Assembly (NCBI RefSeq): GCF_010729305.1
Contig: NZ_AP022574.1
Span: forward strand, 4,960,001-5,024,000
Direction of reading: 5' to 3'
Length of the DNA stretch: 64,000 nucleotides
Source of the DNA: Mycolicibacterium psychrotolerans
GTDB lineage: Bacteria; Actinomycetota; Actinomycetes; Mycobacteriales; Mycobacteriaceae
In this document: one piece after another, positions 17,014-25,966 of the stretch
Numbering within the stretch: position 1 is the stretch's first letter
How the letters are laid out: each line of letters starts with the position of its first letter
Notes under the pieces: generated by a model
The model's database searches: none
The model's input: only the letters and a program-made list of their open reading frames with translations
Told to the model about the DNA's origin: nothing
Made by a program: the position numbers and the translations under genes

Positions 17014-17772
17014 GTGATGATCTCGCGTCGGCAGGCTCTCCGACTCGCCGCTGCGACGCCACTGCTGCTGACCGTGCCCGTCTCAGTCGCGCCGAGTGCG
17101 GCGGCCGAACCCTCTCAGCTGATCGACTTCACCGAGCGGTTGGTCTCGCCGGATCAGATCAAGGCAGCCGGCTATGCGGGGGCGCTGGTGTACGTCTCGG
17201 AAGTGCGGCCGGGCGCCGGCTTCGACTTCAAGCCGGTGACGCGGGAGTACGCGGATACGATGCGGGCGGCCGGCCTGCACGTCGTCAGCTGTTACCAGTA
17301 CGGCAAGCCCGGGTGGCCCACTCCGTCAGATTTCACCCGCGGGTACGCGGGCGGAGTGGCCGATGCGCAGACCGCTCTGCATCTGCACGGCGCCGCGGGC
17401 GGACCCGACACAGCGCCGATCTTCTTCAGCGTCGACGAGGACATCGACTCTGATGCTTGGAGAACACTTGCGGTGGAATGGTTTCGGGGGATCGGATCGG
17501 TGTTGGGCGTTGAACGCACCGGAATCTACGGCCACGCGCTGGCGTGCGGATGGGCGATCGGCGACGGGGTCATCGGGCACTCGACGACTCCGGGTCACCG
17601 GTGGGCGTGGCAGACCAAGGCGTGGTCCCAGGGCGCGCGCGAACCGGCCGCGGTGCTCTACCAGAGTGCCGTCAACACCGCGTCGACACCGGGCCCGCTG
17701 ATCGGGGACATCCATGTGGACACCGACGACATCCTCGCCGCCGACTTCGGACAGTGGGACCTGACGCGGTAG
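17014..17772 (+). CDS. Tat-exported glycoside-hydrolase-like protein, DUF1906 (Rv2525c-like)
   Basis: 252 residues. The N-terminus MMISRRQALRLAAATPLLL has a twin-arginine motif, and AAA sites for cleavage lie near residue 30. The mature domain starts LIDFTERLVSPDQIKAAGYA and contains VSCYQYGKPGW, APIFFSVDEDIDSDAW and RTGIYGHALACGWA. This is the order seen in Rv2525c of M. tuberculosis, a Tat substrate with a GH25-like TIM-barrel fold involved in cell-wall homeostasis and beta-lactam sensitivity. It is divergent from a beta-lactamase-fold gene. The start GTG 17014 is supported by a -10 hexamer at leaderless spacing; ATG 17017 is the alternative. Confidence 0.88.
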   Translation: MMISRRQALRLAAATPLLLTVPVSVAPSAAAEPSQLIDFTERLVSPDQIKAAGYAGALVYVSEVRPGAGFDFKPVTREYADTMRAAGLHVVSCYQYGKPGWPTPSDFTRGYAGGVADAQTALHLHGAAGGPDTAPIFFSVDEDIDSDAWRTLAVEWFRGIGSVLGVERTGIYGHALACGWAIGDGVIGHSTTPGHRWAWQTKAWSQGAREPAAVLYQSAVNTASTPGPLIGDIHVDTDDILAADFGQWDLTR

Positions 17773-17796
17773 CCGGCGGGGTCCGACGCGTGGATG

Positions 17797-18114
17797 TCAC
17801 GTGCCGGAGGCCACCTCGACATGGACGACCTCCGCCAGTCCGCTGACACGCAAGGTCGTCTTCAACAGCGACGGGGCGATGATCGTGGTGACGCGGTCGG
17901 CTGACGCATAGAGCGCATTGATCGCGGCGCTGTCGAGGTACGTCACCCCGGCCAGGTCGACGAGCAACCGGACGGAGCGTCGTGTCGCCTCGGCGACGGC
18001 GTCGGTGAGAGCCCGCTTGAACGCGGCGATATTGCTCAGGTCGATCTCGCCTGCCGTGGTGAAGCGCAGGCATTCGTTGTCGGCAGCGATGTCGACGGTC
18101 AGCGACGTGGCCAT
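17797..18114 (-). CDS. STAS-domain anti-anti-sigma factor
   Basis: 105 residues forming one STAS domain: FTTAGEIDLSNIAAFKRAL, then LLVDLAGVTYLDSAAINALY. The serine in LDSAA is the usual phosphorylation site of RsbV/SpoIIAA-type antagonists. Its ATG overlaps the TGA of the upstream phosphatase gene (TGATG), so the two are translationally coupled. Together they look like a partner-switching module that controls a sigma factor; no sigma factor gene is adjacent. Confidence 0.88.
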   Translation of the reverse strand: MATSLTVDIAADNECLRFTTAGEIDLSNIAAFKRALTDAVAEATRRSVRLLVDLAGVTYLDSAAINALYASADRVTTIIAPSLLKTTLRVSGLAEVVHVEVASGT

Positions 18115-20618
18115 CAGAGGATCCTCGCGGTGAGATGAACGGTGGTTCCGGAAGCGCCGTGGTCGAGGGTGACATCGTCCATCAACAGGCGCATCAAGGC
18201 GACGCCTCGGCCACGGACCGGATCGGGCACAGACGATGGCACTTTCCACACACCGCTGTCGGTGACGGTCACATGCACCCTGTCGGCCGAGACGGCCGCA
18301 TGCAACTGCACGCCGCCCTCAGGGCGGTCACGGTGCCCGTGCTCGATAGCGTTCGCGACGGCCTCCCCGGTGGCGACGAGCAGGTCGACGATTTGATTCT
18401 GGCCGACTCCGACCTGCCGCAACCAGTCCCGCAACGCGGTGCGGGCGCCGGCGAGCTGGGCGGGGTGGGCGGGAAACGTCCGTTCCAGCGGTGCCGGCGG
18501 CTTGCAGAGCAACAGCACGACGTCGTCGTGGTACCCACCCTCGGGTGCCAGACCCGACATCATGACGTCGACCAGGTCCTCGAGGGCCGAATCGCGGTGC
18601 TCGGCAAGCATGCCGACTGCCCGAGAGATGCCGTCGTCCAGAGTGTTTCCGCGACGTTCGACCAGACCGTCGGTGTAGAGCATCAACGTCGCGCCGGCGG
18701 GCACCGTGATCCGGGATTCGGGGCGATGGTGGCCCGTGCGAATTCCCAGGGCGATGGTGTGGCCCCCCTCGAGGATGTCGGCCGTTCCGTCGGAGAACAC
18801 CAGGATGGGCGGCGGATGCCCCGCGCTGGAGTACACGAGTTCGCCCGTACCCGTTTCGAGGATCGCGCACACCGCGGTGGTGCACTGCGCGCCGGGCAGC
18901 CGCGCCGCGAACCGGTCGAGCCGAGACAGCGCGGCAGCCGGACTGGGATTGTCGAACAACAGCGCGCGGCAGGCGCTGCGCACCTGACCCATCACCGTGG
19001 CCGCCGTCAGACCATGCCCGACGCAGTCGCCGACGATCATGGCGATGCGTCCGTCTTCGAGATCGACGACGTCGTACCAATCCCCGCCGACCTGCAGAGG
19101 GGGGCTGGCGGCCTGATAACGGGCGAAGAATCCGCGCGGCAGGTCGTCGGGGCCCAGGATGGCGTGCTGCAGCGCCAGCGCGGTCTCCCGCTGCTGGTCG
19201 ACTTGGTGGACGTGTTGCAGACCCTGGCTGAGCCGCCCCGCGAGCACGGTGAGCAACGTCTGGTCCTCGAGGGTGAAGGGCCGCTGGCCGGCGAGCTCGA
19301 TCCATACGACGAGCACTCCGTCGGGATGCTGCATCGCCACCGCGGCGACCCCGGGCTTCGTGGTCACAGGGGCGAGAAGGTCACCGTCCCGGACGGAGCT
19401 GAGCTCGCGCTGCATGTCGGACGTCAGGTCATCCCATCGGAGGGGCCCGGCATCGCAGACCACGGTGGGCACGGCGTCGGCACCGGCGCGCTGATCGGCG
19501 AACGTTACGGCCAGCACCCGGCGCGCACGCCAGAGTCGGCGCAACTCGTCGACGGCGGCCTTCAGCGCATCGTCGACCGTGTCGGCCTGGGCGAGTTCGC
19601 GATTGAGCGCGTGCTCGCGACTGGCCGCCAGCGCCAGCGCGATCGCCGCGTGCCGGGCGAAATCGCTGACCAGCTCGAGGTAGTCGTTGTCGAAGCGCGG
19701 TTGGTGGGGGCGGCGTGCGACCGCGATCACGCCGAGCACGGTGCCGTCGGCGATCAGCGGCATGACGATCGCCGAGCGATCCCCGACATCGGTGAAACCT
19801 TCGATCGGGTATTGGAACGAGTCGGTGATCAGTGGCAGGCCCCGGCGCGCCACGCCGCCAGTGGTGGACCCGTCCATCGGCACCTGGCGTCCGATCACCT
19901 CGGAGGCGTACCGTCCCGCCGTCGCGGCGACCACCAGGGTCGCCACCTGATCGGCGGGCAGGTCGGGCTCCTTCGGGACCAGCAGGATGGCCTGTTCGGC
20001 GTCGGCCAGTTCCAGAGCCAGGCTGACGATCAGCTGTAAAGGGCCGGTCTGCGGATCGCTGGACAGCAGCGCGGTGGTGATCTCACGACTGGCCTTCGTC
20101 CATTTCGCCGCTTCCCGCTCCCGCTCGAACAAACGCGCGTTGTCGATCGCCGCCGCGGCCGCTGTCGCCAACGCCCGCACTGCATCCTCCTGGACGACGG
20201 AGAACGTCCGGTCCGGCCGGTCATCAAACAAGTACAGCGCGCCGAAGTCATTGCCGCGCACCATGATCGGCACCGCGAGCACGGCACGGACCGGCAGCCC
20301 GTCGAGCCACAGTCGCGTATCGAGCTGCTGGACAGACAGCCCGCCGAGCCGCACACCCTCGCCGACCGGCAGCAGGGCGACCAACTGGCGCGCGGTGTCC
20401 TCGTCGATCCCCTGGCACACGAAAGTCGTCAAGGCTCCGTCTGCCTCCTTGACCCCCAGCGCTCCGGAGCGGGCGGCGCTGAGTTCCATCGCGGCACTGA
20501 CGATGCGGCGCAGGGTCACGCTCAGGTCCAGGTCGGACCCGATGCCGACGATGACCCGCACGAGCCGTGCGGCGTCGTCGCGTGCTGCGAGCAGTTCGGC
20601 TTCCCGACTGGCGCTCAC
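18114..20618 (-). CDS. GAF-SpoIIE phosphatase-HATPase (RsbU/RsbW-like) signalling protein
   Basis: An 834-residue multidomain regulator. The order is an N-terminal GAF domain (about 10-165), a second GAF domain (about 190-345), a further GAF-like region (about 350-480), and a PP2C/SpoIIE phosphatase domain (about 490-690; GDWYDVVDLEDGRIAMIVGD and HGLTAATVMGQ). The C-terminus is an RsbW-like histidine-kinase-type ATPase (about 705-834; TGEAVANAIEHGHRD, RGVALMRLLMDDV). Having both phosphatase and anti-sigma kinase in one chain resembles M. tuberculosis Rv1364c, but here the antagonist is a separate downstream gene. The GTG start at 20618 directly precedes the first conserved segment. Confidence 0.9.
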   Translation of the reverse strand: MSASREAELLAARDDAARLVRVIVGIGSDLDLSVTLRRIVSAAMELSAARSGALGVKEADGALTTFVCQGIDEDTARQLVALLPVGEGVRLGGLSVQQLDTRLWLDGLPVRAVLAVPIMVRGNDFGALYLFDDRPDRTFSVVQEDAVRALATAAAAAIDNARLFEREREAAKWTKASREITTALLSSDPQTGPLQLIVSLALELADAEQAILLVPKEPDLPADQVATLVVAATAGRYASEVIGRQVPMDGSTTGGVARRGLPLITDSFQYPIEGFTDVGDRSAIVMPLIADGTVLGVIAVARRPHQPRFDNDYLELVSDFARHAAIALALAASREHALNRELAQADTVDDALKAAVDELRRLWRARRVLAVTFADQRAGADAVPTVVCDAGPLRWDDLTSDMQRELSSVRDGDLLAPVTTKPGVAAVAMQHPDGVLVVWIELAGQRPFTLEDQTLLTVLAGRLSQGLQHVHQVDQQRETALALQHAILGPDDLPRGFFARYQAASPPLQVGGDWYDVVDLEDGRIAMIVGDCVGHGLTAATVMGQVRSACRALLFDNPSPAAALSRLDRFAARLPGAQCTTAVCAILETGTGELVYSSAGHPPPILVFSDGTADILEGGHTIALGIRTGHHRPESRITVPAGATLMLYTDGLVERRGNTLDDGISRAVGMLAEHRDSALEDLVDVMMSGLAPEGGYHDDVVLLLCKPPAPLERTFPAHPAQLAGARTALRDWLRQVGVGQNQIVDLLVATGEAVANAIEHGHRDRPEGGVQLHAAVSADRVHVTVTDSGVWKVPSSVPDPVRGRGVALMRLLMDDVTLDHGASGTTVHLTARIL

Positions 20619-20764
20619 CGGTCACCGCTCGTGGACTTCCCGCCCCTCACCGAGGCAGCGGTACCCCCGCTCGTGCGCCGAAAAACATCGAGTCGATTAT
20701 CTGCCGCGTCAACATAGTCCGGATTGACGGGCGACGTCTTCCGATGCGTTCCCTCGATGTGGGA

Positions 20765-21258
20765 TTACTGACCAGGGAGGTACTGCGCGTCGCTGACCTG
20801 TTCCATCCAGTCGACCGGCCGACCGTCGACGAAACCCTGGATGGCGATATGCGTCATCGCCGTCTCTGCCGTCGCGCCGTGCCAGTGCTTGACTCCGGGG
20901 TCGGTCCAGATGACGTCGCCGGCAGAGATGTCCTGACGCGGCCACCCCATTCCTGAACCCAGCCCGAGCCGGATGTGACGATGAGGGTCTGTCCGGCCGG
21001 ATGGGTGTGCCAGGCGGTGCGTGCGCACGGGGTGAACGAGACCTCGGCGGAGCTGACGGTCCGGCTGCCATTCGGTTCGAAGAGGAGCTTGACCGAGACG
21101 TCACCGGTGAACGTGGTCTCCGGGCCTGACACGGCCGGGCGTTCGTCGTTCCGTGAGATCTGCACTCCGGCGCCGTCGGCGCTCGACGGGCTCGCCTTCC
21201 AGAGGCCCAGGGGCACAGCGGCGGTCACCAGGACTGCCAGAGACATCGTCTTCTTCAT
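20765..21258 (-). pseudogene. Secreted cupin-domain protein, interrupted by one frameshift
   Basis: The start is ATG 21258, with signal peptide MKKTMSLAVLVTAAVPLGLW. The cupin barrel reads in frame through AWHTHPAGQTLIVTSGSGWVQEWG. It then continues in another frame with RQDISAGDVIWTDPGVKHWH and MTHIAIQGFVDGRPVDWMEQV to the stop at 20765. Restoring one G near 20942-20943 reconnects the two halves. The histidines of both cupin motifs are intact across the break. Family: small (R)-mandelonitrile-lyase-like or quercetinase-like secreted cupins. The gene follows the XRE regulator by 41 nt. The break lies in a G-run, so sequencing error is as likely as real loss. Confidence 0.7.
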
Positions 21259-21299
21259 CGGGTGTCCTGTCTGTCGATGGTGACGGTGCAGGCGGAAGG

Positions 21300-22181
21300 T
21301 CATGGGGCCATGGTCGATTCGGGCGTGATCGCCGTGCTTGCCCACGACGCCAACAGATCCAGTGCGTTTGCAGTCGGCGACGCCGGCTCGGCGGTGTAGA
21401 TCGTCATGGTGAGACCGGGGTCGGCGACCATCTCGACCCCCTCGTAGGCCAGCTCCAGATTCCCGACGACGGTGTGGTGGAAGTGTTTCACGCCCGAACC
21501 GTGCAGGCGGACGTCGTGAGAACTCCAGCGGCGGCGGAAATCCGCACTACGGGTCGATAATTCGCCGACCAGGTCGTGCATGTCCTTGTCGTACGGATCC
21601 CGCCCCGCCTCGGTGCGCAGGATCGCCACGCAGGTGTCCGCAGCGGTGTCCCAATCGGAGTAGAAGCGCCGGGCGTCGTCGTCGAAGAACGTGTAGCGGG
21701 CGAAGTTGGGCACCTTGCCCGGCTCTCGCTCGTACAGCGACGAATGCATGGCGCGGCCGAGGTGATTGGTGGCGAGCAGGTCCATTCGGCCGTTGCGGAT
21801 GATCGCCGGCGGCCGGATCCCGTCGAGCACCCATTGCAGTGCGGGGCGTGGGGTCCACCGCGTCCCTGGCCGGCGCCGCGGTCGCATGCCGGCGCTCGTG
21901 CCGTCCGCAGCGTGGGCGAGGTGGAACAGGTGCGCGCGTTCGGCGTCGTCGAGGTGCAGTGCACGGGCGAGTGCGTCGAGCACCGACGGCGAGACTCCGC
22001 CCAGTGCGCCGCGTTCCAGCTTCGCGTAGTACTCGATGCTGACGCCGGCCAGCGACGCGACCTCCCCGCGCCGCAGCCCGGGGACCCGGCGTTGGCCGAC
22101 CACGGGGAGGCCGGCCTGTTGCGGCGTGATCTTCGCCCTGCGCGAGGTCAGGAACTCACGCACCTCGGCTCGGTTGTCCAT
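21300..22181 (-). CDS. XRE-family regulator with MmyB-like ligand domain
   Basis: 293 residues. The N-terminal helix-turn-helix is GLRRGEVASLAGVSIEYYAKLERG. After residue ~110 the MmyB-like (PF17765) domain begins, with ALQWVLDGIRPPAIIRNGRMDLLATN and WSSHDVRLHGSGVKHFHHTVVGNLELAYE. Family members often sit beside, and repress, oxidoreductase genes. It is divergent from the dehydrogenase at 22303. A paralogue of exactly the same length lies at 38421-39302. ATG 22181 is supported by a TANNNT hexamer at leaderless spacing. Confidence 0.9.
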   Translation of the reverse strand: MDNRAEVREFLTSRRAKITPQQAGLPVVGQRRVPGLRRGEVASLAGVSIEYYAKLERGALGGVSPSVLDALARALHLDDAERAHLFHLAHAADGTSAGMRPRRRPGTRWTPRPALQWVLDGIRPPAIIRNGRMDLLATNHLGRAMHSSLYEREPGKVPNFARYTFFDDDARRFYSDWDTAADTCVAILRTEAGRDPYDKDMHDLVGELSTRSADFRRRWSSHDVRLHGSGVKHFHHTVVGNLELAYEGVEMVADPGLTMTIYTAEPASPTANALDLLASWASTAITPESTMAP

Positions 22182-22188
22182 GCCTTCG

Positions 22189-22194
22189 ACGGTA
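22189..22194 (-). promoter_or_regulatory. Predicted -10 hexamer for the leaderless XRE/MmyB-like regulator
   Basis: On the minus strand TACCGT ends 7 nt before the ATG at 22181, which would place the transcription start on the A of the start codon. Confidence 0.45.
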
Positions 22195-22302
22195 CGTCCG
22201 CAACGGCCGGCCAGGGATGCCCTCCGAGTACACCTCTCGACAGTGACTCCCCCGCCGGACCCCACGGGCGTTACCTGGTATCAACCAGCGAAAGGAGTCC
22301 CC

Positions 22303-23328
22303 ATGCTCGCCACCGTCATGTACGCCCCCGGCGACGTCAGGGTCGAAGACCGGCCCGATCCGACCATCCAGAAACCCACCGATGCCGTGATCCGGCTGTC
22401 TGCCACCTGCATCTGCGGGTCCGACCTGTGGCCCTACCGCGGCGCCGACGCTGTCGACGAGCCCATCCCGATGGGCCACGAGTACGTCGGCATCGTCGAA
22501 GAGGTCGGCTCGGACGTCACCAGCATCGCGCCCGGCCAGTTCGTCGTCGGCTCATTCTTCGCGTCGGACAACACCTGCGAGATCTGCCGGGCCGGCTACC
22601 AGACGTCCTGTGTCAACCGCGAGATCCTCGGCACCGGCGGCGGCGCACAGGCACAGCGGATGCGCGTACCGCTGGCCGACGGCACGCTCGTCGCCACACC
22701 CGGCGTGCCCGGAGACGACCTCGTCCCCGACTTCCTCGCCGCCTCCGACGTCCTGGGCACCGGCTGGTTCGGCGCGGTCGCCGCCGAGGCCGGCCCCGGC
22801 AAGACCGTGGCCGTCGTCGGCGACGGCGCGGTGGGCCTGTGCGCCGTGCTGGCCGCCCGGGAACTCGGCGCCGAACGCATCATCGCGATGAGCCGCCATG
22901 ACGCCCGGCAGCAGTTGGCCCGCGAGTTCGGCGCCACCGACATCGTCACCGAACGGGGCGATGCGGGCGTCGAGCGGATCAAGGAACTCACCCACGGCTT
23001 GGGTGCCCACAGTGTCATCGAGGCGGTCGGAACGCAGGAAGCGATGATGCAGGCGATCCGCTCCACCCGGCCCGGCGGACACGTCGGCTACGTCGGGGTC
23101 AGCCACGATGTCACGCTGCCCGGTGAGGAGCTGTTCATGTCCCACGTCCACCTGCACGGCGGACCGGCTCCGGTGCGCCGCTTCCTGCCCGACCTGATCG
23201 AGCGCATCTGGCAGCGGACGATCAACCCCGGCAGGGTGTTCGACCTCGAACTCCCCCTCGGCGACGCCGCCGCCGGCTACCGCGCCATGGACACCCGGGC
23301 AGCGACGAAGGTGCTGCTGCGACCATGA
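22303..23328 (+). CDS. Zinc-dependent alcohol dehydrogenase family protein (MDR)
   Basis: 341 residues. Zinc-site elements are CICGSDLWPYRG and GHEYVGIVEEVG. The structural-zinc lobe has three cysteines (TCEICRAGYQTSC). The Rossmann fold reads VAVVGDGAVGLCAVLAARELG, and MSRHDARQQLAREFGATDIV follows. ATG 22303 is preceded by AAAGGAG. The protein resembles the IMP-dehydrogenase-free MDR group often annotated as threonine/alcohol dehydrogenase-like; substrate unknown. Its stop overlaps the start of the next gene (ATGA). Confidence 0.88.
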   Translation: MLATVMYAPGDVRVEDRPDPTIQKPTDAVIRLSATCICGSDLWPYRGADAVDEPIPMGHEYVGIVEEVGSDVTSIAPGQFVVGSFFASDNTCEICRAGYQTSCVNREILGTGGGAQAQRMRVPLADGTLVATPGVPGDDLVPDFLAASDVLGTGWFGAVAAEAGPGKTVAVVGDGAVGLCAVLAARELGAERIIAMSRHDARQQLAREFGATDIVTERGDAGVERIKELTHGLGAHSVIEAVGTQEAMMQAIRSTRPGGHVGYVGVSHDVTLPGEELFMSHVHLHGGPAPVRRFLPDLIERIWQRTINPGRVFDLELPLGDAAAGYRAMDTRAATKVLLRP

Positions 23329-24386
23329 ACAACCTGTTACGCCGCGTGCTCGGCGCCACCGCGGTCGCAGTCAGCATCTGCTCGCTCACGAGTTGCACCA
23401 CGTCGGCCGGCGAGGCACCGCGAAGCGACTCCGCCGCAGTCGATGTGTGGGACAAGACGTTCCCCAAGAGTGACGCGGTGGACAGCGAGAAGGTGCGCTT
23501 CGACAACCGCCTCGGCATCACGCTGATCGGCGACCTGTACGTTCCGAAGAACATCGACCGCTCGGCGACCCACCCGGCGATCATCGTCGGCCACCCCTAC
23601 GGGGGCGTCAAGGAACAGTCGTCGGGGCTGTACGCCCAGCAGATGGCCGAACGGGGTTTCGTCACACTGGCGTTCGACGCGTCCTACGGCGGCGAGAGCG
23701 GCGGATCGCCGCGCAACATCGCCTCCCCAGAGGCGTTCACCGAGGATTTCAGCGCTGCCGTCGACTACCTCGGAACGCATGCGTTGGTCGACCGGAACCG
23801 GATCGGCGTCATCGGGGTCTGCGGTAGCGGCAGCTTCTCGCTCAGCGCCGCCGCTGTCGACCCGCGCATCCGCGCTTTGGCCACGGTCAGCATGTACGAC
23901 ATGGGCCGAGCCATGCGGCAGGGCCCGGCCGACAGCGTGCCGGAGGATCAGCGCCGGCAGAATCTCGCCGCCGCGGCCGAGCAGCGCTGGGCCGAGCTCG
24001 ACGGTGCGGAGCGGCAGATGGTGCCGGGCACCCCGGTCGAACTCACCGACCAGTCCTCTGCGATCGACCGGGAGTTCTACGACTACTACCGCACTCCGCG
24101 AGGCGAACATCCGCGCTCGACAACGGCGTTCACGTTCACCAGCACGGCGCCGATGAACGGCTACTACCCGTTCGCGCAGATCGCGGCCATCTCCCCGCGA
24201 CCTCTGCTGTTCATCGCCGGCGAGAACGCGCACTCGCGGTACTTCAGTGAGGACGCCTTCGCCCGGGCTGCGGAGCCCAAGGAACTCGTCATCGTGCCCG
24301 GCGCCGGTCACGTCGACCTCTACGACCGCACGGAGTTGATCCCGTTCGACACGCTGACGAGGTTCTTCGACCAGAACCTGCGGTGA
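23325..24386 (+). CDS. Lipoprotein alpha/beta hydrolase (dienelactone-hydrolase-like)
   Basis: 353 residues. The N-terminus MNNLLRRVLGATAVAVSIC leads to a lipobox LTSC, so a membrane-anchored exported lipoprotein is predicted. The hydrolase core has GHPYGGVKEQSSGLYA (oxyanion region), the nucleophile elbow IGVCGSGSFSL with Cys in the nucleophile position, and a C-terminal PGAGHVDLYD supplying the His. The start codon overlaps the stop of the dehydrogenase gene, so both belong to one transcript. The fold family is clear; the substrate is unknown. Confidence 0.85.
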   Translation: MNNLLRRVLGATAVAVSICSLTSCTTSAGEAPRSDSAAVDVWDKTFPKSDAVDSEKVRFDNRLGITLIGDLYVPKNIDRSATHPAIIVGHPYGGVKEQSSGLYAQQMAERGFVTLAFDASYGGESGGSPRNIASPEAFTEDFSAAVDYLGTHALVDRNRIGVIGVCGSGSFSLSAAAVDPRIRALATVSMYDMGRAMRQGPADSVPEDQRRQNLAAAAEQRWAELDGAERQMVPGTPVELTDQSSAIDREFYDYYRTPRGEHPRSTTAFTFTSTAPMNGYYPFAQIAAISPRPLLFIAGENAHSRYFSEDAFARAAEPKELVIVPGAGHVDLYDRTELIPFDTLTRFFDQNLR

Positions 24387-24396
24387 CCGACGGCGC

Positions 24397-24402
24397 TATG
24401 GT
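24397..24402 (+). promoter_or_regulatory. Predicted -10 hexamer for leaderless transcription of the GlcG/HbpS-like gene
   Basis: TATGGT (TANNNT) ends 6 nt before the ATG at 24409, within the short gap after the hydrolase stop at 24386. Confidence 0.45.
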
Positions 24403-24408
24403 GTCCCG

Positions 24409-24810
24409 ATGACGGTCGACCTCGCCACGGCACTGCGCATGATCGCCGCCGCGCACGCCGAGGCCGAACGCCGGTCGATACAGGTTTCAGCCGCAGTGGT
24501 GGACGCCGGCGGCAACCTGGTGGCGTTCGGCCGGATGGACGGCGCGGAGATCGCCGGACCGGTTCTGGCAGTGGACAAGGCGTACACCGCGGTCGCCAAC
24601 CGCATCGCCACCTCCGAACTCGCCAGACTGGCAGCGCCGGGCGGAGAACTCTTCGGGCTGCATGCCAACGGCGGCGGTCGGTTCGTCATCTTCGGTGGCG
24701 GCGTGCCTGTCAGGGTCGAGGGAACCGTCATCGGCGGAGTCGGGGTCAGCGGCGCGAGCGCCGCCGACGACGAAGCCTGCGCTGTGGCGGCGTTGAAGTG
24801 TGTCGGCTGA
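24409..24810 (+). CDS. GlcG/HbpS-family heme-binding-like protein (DUF336)
   Basis: 133 residues covering a single GlcG/HbpS domain: AAAHAEAERRSIQVSAAVVD, AGGNLVAFGRMDGA, KAYTAVANRIAT, then a glycine-rich GGRFVIFGGGVPVR and GTVIGGVGVSG. Members bind heme or act as accessory proteins in glycolate or propanediol use. No transmembrane segment or signal is visible. The gene lies 22 nt after the hydrolase stop but may have its own leaderless promoter. Confidence 0.85.
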   Translation: MTVDLATALRMIAAAHAEAERRSIQVSAAVVDAGGNLVAFGRMDGAEIAGPVLAVDKAYTAVANRIATSELARLAAPGGELFGLHANGGGRFVIFGGGVPVRVEGTVIGGVGVSGASAADDEACAVAALKCVG

Positions 24811-24860
24811 GCAGTGCGGGTACAGCGATCCCATCGCTCACCGACCGAGAGGACAGCCCG

Positions 24861-25283
24861 ATGTCGCCGTTGTCAGATTCCGCCAAGGAGATGCTCGCCA
24901 AGGCCAACCCCGCGGTGATCAGTACGGTGCGCTCCGACGGCCAACCGGTCTCAGCCGCGACGTGGTACCTGCTGCGGGACGACCAGATCCTGGTCAACAT
25001 GGATCGCGCACGGGTACGTCTCAAGCACCTGGAGAAGGACCCTCGGATCTCGCTGACCGTTCTCGATGACGGGGACTGGTATACCCACGTCACGGTGATC
25101 GGCCGTGTGGTGCGCATGTACGACGACGAGGGCCTGGCCGACATCGACGCGTTGTCGCGGCAATACACCGGCCGGGAGTACCCGCAGCGGGACAGGCCGC
25201 GCGTCAGTGCGGTGATCGAGGTCGATCGCGTCCACGGCTGGGGATCGCAGAAGAACAACGACCAGCCCGACGGCCGCGAGTAG
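24861..25283 (+). CDS. PPOX-class flavin/F420-dependent oxidoreductase
   Basis: 140 residues forming one split beta-barrel: NPAVISTVRSDGQPVSAATW, YLLRDDQILVNMDRARVRLKHLEKDPRISLTV, then VTVIGRVVRMYDD. This is the pattern of TIGR03618-type F420-binding proteins common in mycobacteria. ATG 24861 follows GAGAGGACAG. The substrate cannot be told. It is followed by a convergent PaiB-like gene, another split-barrel protein. Confidence 0.85.
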   Translation: MSPLSDSAKEMLAKANPAVISTVRSDGQPVSAATWYLLRDDQILVNMDRARVRLKHLEKDPRISLTVLDDGDWYTHVTVIGRVVRMYDDEGLADIDALSRQYTGREYPQRDRPRVSAVIEVDRVHGWGSQKNNDQPDGRE

Positions 25284-25300
25284 ATCGCTGGCACCGGGTG

Positions 25301-25966
25301 TCATGGACGCTGGCGGAATTCATCCCACTCACCGATCGCCGCCAACCGTCGCCGCTGCTGCGCCGCGGCACCCGCGTCGAGCGCCCGGCCCCGCCGCTCG
25401 AGATCATCGCTGACGCGTTCGCGATGGTCGGCGGGATTGCGGTCGTCGTACTTGAACTTGGCGTCGATGCCGACGATCGTCAGCCTGACGCCGCGGATGC
25501 CGCTCAGCATGCGGCCGTACGGCGGTTCGTCGACGGCCACCTCTGCGTGTCGCCCCTCGGGCTGGAAGTCGGCCAGTTGGGCGTTCAAGATCCCGGCCTT
25601 CCCTTCCGGATCGTCGACGATCGTTGGCCGGCAGACGAACTGGACGCTCGCGTAGTAGCTCGTCGGCACGCCGTCCTCATCGGGGCCGCCCGCCTTGGCG
25701 CGCCAGTAGGTCGGGATGTAGGCGTAGTCACCGATCACCGCGAGGCGGACCTCGGCAGCGGCTTCGAGGTGCCGCCAGACCGGGTTGGGCCGCGCCAGGT
25801 GAACGAGCAACTCATCACCGGCGACGGTGAAATGCGTCGGTATCAGTACGGGCGCCTGCGACGGGTCGACGTTGTTGACGGCGAGGACCCCGAAGCGGTC
25901 CGTCGTGGTGAGCCATTCCTGCCATTCGGTGGCGTCCAGCGACGCGTCCCACGGGTGTATCAGCAT
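25301..25966 (-). CDS. FMN-binding split-barrel protein, PaiB-like
   Basis: 221 residues with PaiB-family features: PVLIPTHFTVAGDELLVHLARPNPVWRHL in pieces near residues 40-75, and GDYAYIPTYW followed by VPTSYYASVQF. PaiB of Bacillus is a negative regulator of sporulation and protease genes; most homologues are untested flavin-binding proteins. The ATG at 25966 overlaps the stop of the upstream B3/B4 gene by 7 nt, so the two are coupled. Confidence 0.85.
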   Translation of the reverse strand: MLIHPWDASLDATEWQEWLTTTDRFGVLAVNNVDPSQAPVLIPTHFTVAGDELLVHLARPNPVWRHLEAAAEVRLAVIGDYAYIPTYWRAKAGGPDEDGVPTSYYASVQFVCRPTIVDDPEGKAGILNAQLADFQPEGRHAEVAVDEPPYGRMLSGIRGVRLTIVGIDAKFKYDDRNPADHRERVSDDLERRGRALDAGAAAQQRRRLAAIGEWDEFRQRP

